In this document: positions 10,701-21,200 of the stretch, in pieces
How the letters are laid out: each line of letters begins with the position of its first letter
How positions within the stretch are numbered: the first letter of the stretch is position 1
Source of the DNA: Apostichopus japonicus
Lineage: Eukaryota; Echinodermata; Holothuroidea; Aspidochirotida; Stichopodidae
Reading direction: 5' to 3'
DNA length: 64,000 nt
Assembly: GCF_037975245.1 (NCBI RefSeq)
Contig: NC_092577.1
Coordinates: 21,905,398 to 21,969,397, forward strand
Notes under the pieces: generated by a model
What the model was told of the DNA's origin: nothing
Seen by the model: the letters and a program-made list of their open reading frames with translations, nothing else
Databases searched by the model: none
Translations under genes and position numbers: made by a program

Positions 10701-13700
10701 ACCAAAAGAGAGGCAGAACTTGGAATAAATTTACAACGATTTCATTTTAAAATTTCTTGGGAATGAAAATTTTGAACTATGACACAAAATTAACATTTAG
10801 GCCTAGCCTACAATGTTAGGCCTCTGCTAGGTCTATTTGGTCAAGATATGAAAAACAGCCTGTTTTGCATATATTATAGTTGAAAATAAGTAGACCTAGC
10901 AGATGCTATTTGTTCATAGCGCTTTTTGAGCGCGTTGCTATACGGTAATATTGGAACGCATTGTTAGGTAGCCTAGGTGTATATGCATTATTCGGGCCCC
11001 CGCAGTATGCCGGCACCTTGAGATACCCTACGATAAATACTTGTATATTAATTCTACAAATTAAGTATGTACAGTTAAGCGGGGGGGGGGGGATGTTGCT
11101 GTAAGAAGTAAGTAGCACGGGGTGCCTGTATACTGTGCACTTTTCAGCTCAATTGCTTCAACATTGATTGAAAATATTCAGATTATGATGCCAGCACCAG
11201 ACAAACCTCAATCTATATAGGCCCTGGCATAATCGTCAGGGTTCGAAATACGTGGTAGTTCAGTAGGCTGTAGCGGAGTGTAGCCCTAGACAACCAAATA
11301 CGCGTTGGACTACCAGAACTGTCAGAACACTGAGTAGCAGTAGTCCGATGGGCTACCAACATTTCCCAACTTGAAAGCTATTATCTGTGATAAATTGTTT
11401 TCACCCACACTCACAATGTGTAAATCTTTTCCATAGCAATATTGTATATTGTATATATCATGAATCATCATTGTGTAAAAAAATTATAGGAAAAAAATGT
11501 TCACAGTCCAAGTCTGGGCACAAAAACTGCTTTCTGTGCAGACTTGTCACATATTTCATCCTTTTTCAGATTAATCTCGACTTTGAAGTCATCAAGCCAA
11601 AGTGTGGGACAAATTGTTCCTGTTATGGACACCTGCACTCGCTAGGAACCTACTGCATTATGCTCACAAGCAAAATGGTTGGTGTCGACACCTGGGGATT
11701 GTTCAAGACATCAGTCAACTATCAGGTAACTAAGTTGCAATAACTTAAACCCATGTAAAATGCATGTGAACTGTTTTCATGTCACACTGCCAGTGATGTG
11801 TCAGTGGGCCCCCGGTTGAGCTTCACCCTCAGTCATTTATTTATTATTTATTATACCAAATTTCTATAGCGCCCTTATCCAATCAGAAATTGCTCTAAGG
11901 CGCTTTACAGTAAAATACAAACAATCATGATATACAAATATATAAATCGATAATGTAAGGTATAAAAAGGGTAGAAAATTTTGTAAATACCAACTGACAA
12001 TAAATTGTATAAAAAATGCAAATGTAAAAGCGAAAATGATACAAACAAATTCTTGAAATTTAAAATATATATAAATGTGAAAAATTTTGAAATTTCAAAG
12101 CGCTATAACCGCAAAAACGCAAAATGGAAAATGCGTTGTAAAATGTGACAATATATAGTATAGAAAACACAGCTAATGGAATGCAGATCTAAATAGAAAG
12201 GTTTTGACTAGTTTTTTAAATTCATCTATATTTTTGGCACACTTAGCTTCCTCCGATAAACTGTTCCATAATGTCGCAGATGAGTAATCGAAACGCCTGT
12301 TTCCGTATGTAGAAGTTTTAATGACAGGTTTGGTAAGTAAGGACTTGGATTCTGAGCGTAGAGATCGAGTAGGCTTGTATTTATGCATTCATTCAGAGAG
12401 GTAGATAGGGGCTAAACCATTAAGTGACTTATATGTATATAACAGAATCTTACAATTGAACCTGCAATGAATCGGCAACCAATGTAAGTCACGTAATACG
12501 GGTGTAATATGCTCATGTCTACGAGTGCGACTTACAAGCCGTGCAGCGCGATTCTGAACTCGCTGAAGGCGATCGGTTAGCTTGTGAGGCAGGCCATATA
12601 GCAGTGCATTGCAGTAGTCCAGTTTTGATGTCACAAGGGCATGTCACAAGGGCACAAGGGCACAAAGTCTTGATGTCACAAGGGCACAAAGTCTTACATG
12701 CATCATCTGAGATATACCTTCTAATTTTGCCAATATTCCGGATCTGCCAATAACAGGACTTACAGATAGAGTCAACTTGATTATCCATGGTAAGGAGGGA
12801 AATAATGAAAATGGTGTGTATTTGGAGGAGGGGGTCAGTCAGGGGATTAAGGTGACCAGTCAGATAACAGAATAGTGTCAAGTATTATGCCTGATTGCCA
12901 TGTGTCAGTACACAGTGCCTCAGGTCTGGCATGGGCACAACCCTGCACAGTCAACATAGATGACATCGGATTTGCTATAAGCTACAAATGTTTTCTATTC
13001 TCGCATCAGAATTCTGGTAATAATGTCTGGCTTCATCGACAAACATTCATTGGCCTGGCATCCACCCAACTTTGAATCACAATCAGAGATGCTGTTGATA
13101 AATTGGTGGATTTGTAGAGCCGTCGGAGATCCTATCCACACTATAATAATGCATATTGTTCCACTGAAAGACATTATTTTAACTGATATATCATCATATA
13201 TTACCATATATTATTACCATATATCATCATATATTACCACAAATGTGTTAGCTTATAACACGGGCATCATCAGTGCCTCCATGAGTGTTAAATCTGTGAA
13301 TCTTTCCCCAAGGTTTTTATTTCCCTGTTTACAGATGATGAAGTATGCAACATTGCACAGCAGTGCATTCCATGCATTCTACCTGTTGGGTCACAGAAGG
13401 TGAAGGGCAAAGGAAAACGGGCTACAATTGAAGATGCCCTAACTTCATTTGTGGATTTGCAAAAGGTGAGCTGAAAGCTAAATTTTAAGTTGAAAAATTA
13501 TTTTTATTAGATCATCGTCGGTGACAGGTTCATCTAGGAAAATTGACAGACGATACAATTATGGATCAATCAGGCAAAGAGCTTGCCTTCTCTTCTCGAG
13601 CAGTGTACATCGATTGGTGAGACAAGACATGCATCAATTACAATCCCACCCTGCTCGTAGAACCACCATTATATGTTCCCATCTAAAAGACATGAACGAT

Positions 13701-14661
13701 GCTTTCAGCATTAAGGCGAATGGTGGAAGGGACTATCAAAGCATCGGTCACTAATGCTCTGCAGCTGTGCCAATCAAATGCCCGAAGAACCTCACCAGCC
13801 CCAGAAATTGTGAAAATATTACCCAATAGCAAGTTCTGACACAGACCACTGCCACCAGGTTGCATTGTACAAACCCTAAACCAAATTTATTACACGTAGA
13901 GTTGTAACAATGATTTCTTCATTCCACTATACACATGATATATGAATACATATATGTATAGAAATGTTAATGCAGAATATGTTGAGTGTGCAGTGGAAGA
14001 GTGTACAATCTAATTGACACCGATCGGATATAGGACATTGTGGTATTCCAGGCAGTATGGTGGGATAGTATAATTGTCTTGTTAACTTGTAGTAAAAAAA
14101 AAATTGTTTTCAGTACAATGCATAAAATACCTGGCACCTCTATAACCCTCTATGAAATTGTGGCACTATTCATCACTGAAGTTGTGAAATGCTAAATATT
14201 GCACATCCTTAATCGAAACAAAGATTGCTTCTATCAATACCCCACCTTCTGGGGAGTACTACAATATATGGTCCTTTCTATATGGAAGGCAGCATTTGAA
14301 TAAATCTAACAAGTTTGCTTCCATAACCTTTTCTTTTTCATTTCAGATTGGAACCAATATTCCACACTACCTTGAAGGGGTGAAACAAAAGCAACCATTC
14401 GTTTTACCTATTGGAAGCAGCAGGGTCAGCCCGGAACAAACGTACATAATCATAGAGAGAGAAGCCATTCCACAGGAGTCGCTGCTTAATGCCAGTGATC
14501 TATGTTTGAAGTTTTTTCATGTTTTGGATATGGATTATCAGTGGCAATCATACAACACCTGGCAGTTCCTCCAGATTGTTGTTTACGACATTGATGTACC
14601 TGGGAAAATGTCATTATCAGTTGTGCCATTCAAGACATATTTGAAAATCAAAAGGAAGTAG
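7706..14661 (+). CDS. SAM-like small gene with conserved uncharacterised C-terminal module
   Basis: Exons: 7706-7772 (ATG start, ends phase 1), 13335-13465 (phase 1 to 0) and 14347-14661 (phase 0, TAG stop at 14659-14661). These three join in frame to give about 170 residues. Exon 1 reads MDSFVKDKLEEWGLMEWANS, like the first two helices of a SAM domain. Exon 2 (DDEVCNIA...LPVGSQKVKGKGKR) resembles the end of a SAM domain followed by basic residues. Exon 3 carries QPFVLPIGS, EQTYIIIEREAI and DLCLKFFHVLDMDYQW, which I recognise only as a conserved module of uncharacterised multicopy animal genes. A middle SAM exon (phase 1-1) may be missing from my model. A LINE (8625-10466) and a second LINE tail sit in the first intron. 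Confidence 0.55.
7773..8624. other. Intronic sequence, no gene seen
   Basis: AT-rich, with many TAGGCCTA/GGCCTAGG words and an ACGT microsatellite (about 8574-8615) just before the LINE copy B target site. Confidence 0.5.
8574..8615. repeat. ACGT-type microsatellite
   Basis: Imperfect (ACGT)n/(GTAC)n tract with ATGTACGTACGTA repeats; it overlaps the left target duplication of LINE copy B. Confidence 0.7.
8625..10466 (+). mobile_element. ORF1-only Tx1-type LINE, copy B (half-LINE)
   Basis: Bounded by a 15-bp direct repeat matching at 14 of 15 positions: ACGTAAGCCTACAGT at 8610-8624 and ACGTAGGCCTACAGT at 10467-10481. It contains a 5' UTR related to copy A (GCTTTCGTGGAGTG), ORF1, and a 3' UTR ending CACGTAAAAAGCAC, the same terminus as copies A and C. 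No endonuclease or RT sequence lies between ORF1 and the 3' end. It is therefore an internally deleted or naturally ORF1-only derivative mobilised in trans, comparable in plan to mammalian HAL1 elements. It lies in intron 1 of the SAM-like gene, same orientation. Confidence 0.75.
8845..10117 (+). pseudogene. LINE copy B ORF1, one frame break
   Basis: Starts MAARRDSKIVLLSFSGE at 8845. An RRM-like core (VWVTVLHLPLDMSEQ to HIAYPGQPRTC) precedes three CCHC knuckles: CWRCRLDEHEARLC, CSRCLQVGHTLAEC and CNSCGKTGHLARLC. The frame ends at 9822, but the C-terminal part (KRQLSGPDSDSPMED onward) continues in the next frame to TAA at 10115-10117, so there is a single shift around 9770-9800. Role: nucleic-acid binding and RNP formation in retrotransposition. 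Apart from the shift it is nearly intact, implying a fairly young insertion. Confidence 0.75.
10482..11829. other. Intronic sequence, no gene supported
   Basis: Contains TAGGCCTA-rich segments, a G-run at about 11080-11092 and an AG/GT-bounded open stretch at 11570-11725 whose phase does not fit the flanking exons. Confidence 0.4.
11830..12780 (-). mobile_element. 3' end of a CR1/L2 (Jockey-superfamily) LINE
   Basis: On the minus strand the RT C-terminus is readable: RNIGKIRRYISDDACKTL, then TSKLDYCNALLYGLP, RVQNRAARLV, HITPVLRDLHWLP and, after one stop at 12389-12391, YGNRRFDYSSATLWNSL and a closing KTFLFRSAF. This order is typical of the post-RT tail of CR1/L2/Rex-type LINEs. The 3' UTR contains a TATAGCGCCC...AAGGCGCTTTACA segment near 11866-11910. 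A short duplication of a CACAAGGGCACAAAGTCTTG unit (about 12630-12700) disrupts the coding region. It is 5' truncated and non-functional. Confidence 0.7.
13335..13465 (+). CDS. Exon 2 of SAM-like gene
   Basis: Preceded by a pyrimidine-rich acceptor (TTTCCCTGTTTACAG) and followed by GTGAGC. Read in phase 1 it gives 43 codons without stop (DDEVCNIAQQCIPCILPVGS...). Phase 1 in, phase 0 out. Confidence 0.55.
14347..14661 (+). CDS. Last exon of SAM-like gene, conserved uncharacterised module
   Basis: Acceptor TTTCATTTCAG; 104 codons then TAG. Visible conserved-looking blocks are FVLPIGSSRVSPEQTYIIIE, a central Ala/Leu/Asp helix (LLNASDLCLKFF) and WQFLQIVVYDI. The module ends in a basic KIKRK. No catalytic motif is evident and no function is proposed. 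Confidence 0.6.
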   Translation: MGTNIPHYLEGVKQKQPFVLPIGSSRVSPEQTYIIIEREAIPQESLLNASDLCLKFFHVLDMDYQWQSYNTWQFLQIVVYDIDVPGKMSLSVVPFKTYLKIKRK

Positions 14662-15158
14662 GACTGAAAATTTTCAGACCTGGGTCCCATATATATGCTT
14701 CAACAAGAACTTTCAACAAAGTTGAAACAATAGTCGCACAGTTACACTGTTAAAACACTGAGCATTTTTTTCGTTGTGTAATGCCCGTTGCTCAGCGTAT
14801 TGGTTAAGCTTTGCCACAATAATGTTAAAAAGTTTCTTTTGTTGCACGTTTGTTGCATTCTCCAATAATTGGTCAAACTCGTTGTCACGTTTCCCACAAG
14901 GGTTGGGTATCATTTTGACATTACCTAATAGTTAGGTATGTATCGTGCAATTTGCATACTACTTTGCTACAAGTTGGGCAAATCGCACATTCACGTTTTG
15001 GATGGGCCAACTACACGCGATCGTATATACGCAGTACGGTTTGTGCAGTACACTATACTGTACCTACGTACGTGCGCGTTGTGTTGCGACAGAAAAACTT
15101 CTTTGCACGACGTGCCCAGTTTGCTCCACAGTTTTTATTACATATCAGCACATCGAAA
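14662..15158. promoter_or_regulatory. Intergenic region upstream of the SET-recombinase gene
   Basis: About 500 bp between the stop of the SAM-like gene and the ATG at 15159. It should hold the promoter and 5' UTR of the SET gene. CpG and CGTACG words increase towards 15000-15110. No TATA box could be assigned confidently. Confidence 0.35.
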
Positions 15159-15231
15159 ATGAGTCGCGAGGCAGTTGATCTGATAAACCATTGGGGAATC
15201 AACTGCCCCGAAGTAGCCCAAACTTTTCGAG
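15159..15231 (+). CDS. SET-recombinase gene exon 1
   Basis: ATG at 15159 with A at -3 (GAAAATGA). Encodes MSREAVDLINHWGINCPEVA and a few more residues, then CGAG|GTAATG (phase 1). The NHWGI segment resembles SAM-domain starts and exon 1 of the neighbouring gene at 7706. An alternative start further upstream is not needed: the same frame has no better context. Confidence 0.6.
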
Positions 15232-18200
15232 GTAATGAAGTGTAACCAGTGCTAGTTTTGTTTTCTACTTGTTTCATCTGTACCATCAGTGAAGTACGGT
15301 TAAGTAACGGTAGGCTAGATCAGTTGAACGTTACGGTAGTACACTTCAGCCAAGCCAGGCTTCACACGTTGACCGTTGCTCATACCACTAGGTATTAATA
15401 ATGTGATGTTTCAACTTTAACGAATATGAATGTAACAAACGTTAAACAATACATATTGTTTTTCCTTTCACTCAGTGAAATAACAGCCTATGCCGTGGTT
15501 ATGCGTGTAATTGAGGTCTTTGGCGATCAGATCCATCATAGGCTAGGCTACGTAGTTATGGGTCAGCCTAACATACGATTTATATACGACCAATTTTGAT
15601 GCACATAACATAAGGCTCCAAGTTTAATTAATTCGTATATTGACCTCATTATCGAATGAAGTTCTTACTATTATACCTAGTGTAACTGTAGCCGTCAAAA
15701 AAGACCGAGTCTTCTACGGAAGGTTGCTCTTTATTTATTCGTCTTCGTTTCTTTGTTTACCTTCGTGAAAACTACAAATACAAATAATAATGATACAAAC
15801 AACTACAAAGTGCACATTCCATCAAATACATATACAATTGGACAGGAAGAAGCCTTTAGGTCCGGGGTAAACTTATTACATTAAACCATAACATAAATTA
15901 ACGTACCTCTTTGGACTCTTGCAAATATCGGCTTAGTTGGTAGTCTTAAGGTGTGACAAAGATAAATTGATAAATTGTCTTAACAGCATGTATGGTCGGC
16001 CTATCTGTACAAAGACTTTGCAGTATGTGAGGAATATGCCCAGTGAGAGACGTCTCGGCTTCTTACACAAAACAATTTAAAGTAACTATTGTGCGGTACT
16101 GTAATGTTAAGAATGCAAGATTGCACGAGATTGCTGCCGAGCTTACAAATTAAAACTACGAACAGGTTTAAATATCAATGAATATATTTTACGCATAGAA
16201 ATTGTGAATCAACCTTTACATGGTCCCTCAAAATGATACTTTCATTTTTTAACCACGAATCCTGATATTTGATTCACATCACAAATACTATACTACACGT
16301 ATCGTGAATTAAGCTAGTGTCACAATTACTCTTTCACATAACCCAACTATCCATATGTATGTATGTATGTATGTATGTATGAAAAAGTACTAACTACTAG
16401 CGCTAGCCAAATACCTGCAAGTGGGCCTGTGGAAGAACCGAAAAACGACAATGCCAGGTAATAAAACAACGAAGATCTTAAGGTTTCACTCGCATCTTAG
16501 GCTTTAGTCATTAATTAGCTTAGCCTTCCCTTTTATCATTCATCGGCATCGCTGAACTTGCAATACACCGTCACCTTATTATCTAGTATGGTGGTACAGT
16601 AGCTAGGTAGGTTCGAAGTTCGAACACGTAAGAACTGAAGTGCCTCAAATTTAAAACCTTTATTAATAGGTAAATATTGTTGAATTTGCTCAAATAAAAA
16701 AAACCATTAATTGCTTCGTATTTCTAAGTTAAATCAGCCGTCGCTTTGCTTTGACTGGTGAATATATGGGCATTTGTATGAGGTGTTCGAACTTAAAACC
16801 CGTTCGAACTTAGAACCAGTACAGTAGGCCTAGGCCTATGTAGCCTAGTGTAAGTTACAGAGGCCTAGTTACAGTACCATTGTAAGTACGTGCACAATGC
16901 CTGTGGCGAATGACTGTAAATAATGGCAAGCCCAAACGAAACGTACCCTAGCCTTGGCCAAGGTCCTAGGCTAGGACCTTATTGTACTTTATAGTAGTTA
17001 TAGCTACAGCCTTTAAGTTGGAGGCTGTTACTCCATGGACTTCTGGATATAGCCCAAGTTTGTGATACAGTCTAACTGTTAGGGCCTGGGCGATGCCAGT
17101 GAACTTGCCCTTCTCAAAGACGGTCTAAGATAGCTAGGGTTACTTCGGGTGTTGTCGGAAGGTCGGGCAATAATTAAAGATTACTTCCAATGTAAGCCAG
17201 CCAGTGTTGCTGCCTTAGTGAAGAAATAACCCCTAGCTAGTACACAATTATACAAGTAATACTTCAATCATTACGCAGGCCAAAGCTCCCGCTCAAAACA
17301 TTTACCCGATTTGGGTGTTGTCGGACAAGCGTGGGTGTTTTCAGACGGTCGTGATTTTAGTACAAATATGCAAATAAGACCAATAAACAGAGGAGCAATT
17401 TTATATTTTTATCACCAAGTACATAAATTAGACCCAAATGCACATGCAACTTAAGTAAAAACTTATTACAACAATTAACCTTTGCCAGTTGAAATTTAGC
17501 TGGAATCTTGCACGTTATGCCAGCCACCGCATTCTGATAATTCCCTGACCTTAACGTTGACCTTGAATTGCTAATTAATGTCCGACAACTACCGAAGCAC
17601 CTCCGTAATGTAAACTACTGTATATCGTAGCACAAGTTAGAGACCACGCTGCTCAACTTAACATTCACTCTGCTGGTTAGGCTCGCTGCGCCAGCCGTTT
17701 GTTGTACGATTACGTCCGACAACACCCGAAGCTACCCTAGGCCTAGCTAGCTAGCACAAGGGCATCCCTTGAGTTGACCCCCTGAGTAATCATGGAAAGT
17801 CCATCCCTGTACAATTACAACGAAGTTTTAGTGGCTGCCAAATATTACAAAAGCATTTCTGTTATATTTTTCATGTAAGATGAACTTCATGGAGACCCAT
17901 GGGCCTATAGCCTAAAGGTTTTTCTTGCACTAATTTCCTTCCACTGTCTTTGACAGCCTCACAGTTTTGCTTTCATCTAGGCTAGGCCAAGGTAACTAGG
18001 TCTAGGCTCATTACTTTTACCTTTTTGTCTAACAGTAGGCCTAGGCTCCAGCAAAAGTATTTGTTCCTTAAAACCACACTTCTACATGCTCTATGTAACT
18101 TACAGTAGGCCTATGGGTATTTCCATAAACTAGGGGTCCAATAGAGTAATATGAGGTCAAAATTTAAAGATCATTTTAACTGGTTGAAATTTGTACTCAT

Positions 18201-21200
18201 AAGAGAGTATTATCAGCAGTTATCAAAAATACATGCCAGTAAATTGACCAACATAAGGGGGACACCAAAGCAGTCATTAATCTTCTCTTAAAAGAATAAA
18301 GAAAAAAAAATAAAGAAATGGTTGAAAATTCATAGTCGAGTGTGATTTAGGACCCCTTGTGACAAGAACATGGAAACAGTTTGAAAGAATTCTCCAAAAC
18401 TTAAAAAGAGTCAGTTTCATTTTTATCAACATTTTCAGGTGTCAAAAGGTCTACACTTTTACATATTTTGCACAATATTGACTAATTTTAACCAGTAAAT
18501 CATAAATAGTGTTAAAATTTTCATCTTTGACACCCTTAGACTGTTAGACTTGTTGTCATTTAGTATCTTATTTTACATCATTTTATGGACATGTGTGATA
18601 CTTGGAAGATATTTCACTCCATTTTAGACCCGCATGTAACAGGGACACCAAGAATTGGTGTCCCCATTACACCTAACATGCAAGGTGCCAGTTTAATTTT
18701 TAAAGGTTGAGTTGACCTGGAAACTTTCAAATACAGTATAAACCACTGTTTGTAGTAATAAGATACAGTAGGCCTATTTAATCAAAAGCCTCAGTTTCAT
18801 TGAATTTTTTTTGGTCATGACCAACATAACTAGGTATGACAGCATGGGGGACACCAAAAAATTCAAATGTTCATCACGATAGAATAGTTGGTTCAAAAGA
18901 CATGGGATTATGTATTCTGGTAACATTCTGGGACCTTCTTTTCATGTAACTGAATTCACCCCCAAATTAAGCAGTTTGTGCAAATGGTGAAGCATCAAAT
19001 TTTACCATCATACTGTAACTCACTGAGGGGGACACCAAAATTATGTCGATTATGAATTATACCTTAAACAATGTTTGTTTTCATTTTGGCTTTCAAAATG
19101 TGCTAGTATCTAAAAGAGTTTGACCTTATTCTTATATCTAGAAAACTTCTGCCACCTGAGAATGACCACATTTATTCAATTATGAAAAGTACTTGAGAAA
19201 ACCAACATAACTAGGAGGACAATAAAGAGTCATGTTTGTCAGGTTGTTTTCTATCACCTCGTTTGGAAAATTGGGTGAAGCAATAATACTGATATTCTGG
19301 AAATGTTGACTATTGGTGATATCCTTATCATGATAAATGAGCAAAGTAATTCAATCCATCATAAATAAGCTTTTCAGATAAATCAGATTTGTATGCTTGT
19401 ATGTCACAGGCATTACCCCAAAATCAGGGGGGACACGAAAGGTACGGTAAGTACTGTAGTCTATTTTCTAGAAAATACTACACATTGAATATTCAGTTTA
19501 TATATCATAAGAAAGCCATGTTTGTAAGGTATACTAAAATACCTGAGGCACTGGTTTGTTGTATTCCCTGTTTTTGAAATTTAGCATTATATTGGCAAAG
19601 TCAGGAAAAAGGCCATTGGACCCCTAGTTTATGGAAATACCCCAATATTAGATTAAATTTGCCTTGGCACTCGGAGAAGTAGCGCAAAAGATCTGCACAC
19701 GTAAGGACATACTTGTGCCCATGCAAAATCTAGACAGCCATTTTTCTACTTGGCCTTTCTTCTTCTTTTCAATACTGTACAAATGCCTAATGGGCAAGGC
19801 TATCCCGTACAGTTCAAAAACTAGGGCTACAGTAAGTAAGGGAGTCGGATGATGAAAAAAGACTAACCGAGGCAATAACTGTTTAAGTCAAGGGTCAATA
19901 GTTGGCTTTAAAACTATCGACTGATAGGGCACAACGAACATGCTTAGGTAACCGGTTCCAACTGGGTATACTGTAGTCTGGGGATAGAAAGATTTTTGAT
20001 AACAGTTTATTAGTAAGAGGTGGTGGTATAAGTATATACCTACAGTACTGTACCTTTATTGGACCAGTAGCCGGTCGAACATGGTTTAACTTAAAGGGTC
20101 AATAAGGTAATTAGCTACATTATTTGGAAGAAGAACATGACTTTCTTTGTAGATGACACCGAGGCAAGTCCTTAGTCGTCTACAGTAGTCTCAAGCAGGG
20201 GCTCAAATCTGTGTTTTTGTTTGGGGGGGGGGGGGCGAGTTCACTGTCTAAGCGGAGCGCCACCAGGTTGGCGCGTAGAGTACCGAGAAAATTTTCGTCC
20301 CTGAAGGCCCCCAGATCGCCGGAAATGGCACTTGCCGGGTCGTTTGATGTCCTTCGAAACAACACCTATATTGTGATGTGGAATAGAACTATTGAAGAAA
20401 CTGGAGTGACTCTAGAGCGCGCCGAAGATTTTGGGTTTTTAGTAGAGAAATTGTCATCTTGGGAGAAAAAACAGGTAGCCTAAACCGTCGGGGAGAGTTG
20501 TCGTCGTCGGAGTTGGGGGGCGAAATGACGGTTTCGCCCTCACTTTTTCACTTGGGGGGCCATGGCCCCCTCTGCCCCCCCCCCCCCGCGATTTGCGCCC
20601 CTGGTCTCAAGTCTGTCCTAGCCATACCTGTAGTCTTATGAAAGTCTTAAATTATTCAGCCACAGTATCTGACTCATGTGGCAAGTTATTTGAAGACAGG
20701 GAGATTTTGAGGAGACAACTTTGTCAAGGGGTGATTTTGCTAAGTGAGGAGTTTGTATATGGCCAGGAACAATGTTACTGGGGCAGTGGCGGATCCAGGC
20801 GGGGGAAAAACAGGCACGTGCCTCCCCTAATGGCCGTCTTGCATGACAAAAAAGTTGAGGCAAAAAAAAAGAAGCTTCGAAGTGTGTCAAATAATAGCAC
20901 CATTTTGTATCTCAGCCTTCTTCCAAAAGCAAAATTTCCCTTAGAATTCTCCCCAGGACTGATTAATCTTACCTTGCACCCCCTTCATTGAAAACTCTTT
21001 GATATGCCACTGCTGGGGACTGGTTATATGGGGCCTGTTGACTGGTTCACATAACTCATGCAGTTTATACATGTATACTAATTAACAAGGTACAGTACTG
21101 TATACATAGAACACTTCAAACAAACAAAGATCAGCCTTTTCACCATAAATGCTAGCAGCAATAATTCTTCATTCATTGGTGTAGAAGTGTTCTGCCTTGT

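Noticed and set aside
11570-11725. Open 52-codon stretch bounded by AG and GT between exons of the SAM-like gene
   Set aside because: Its phase (0 in, 0 out) fits neither the phase-1 donor at 7772 nor the phase-1 acceptor at 13335, and it resembles no known domain.
20211-20483. 90-codon open frame near 20.2 kb
   Set aside because: It lies entirely inside the hAT MITE 20196-20603 and begins in a G-run.
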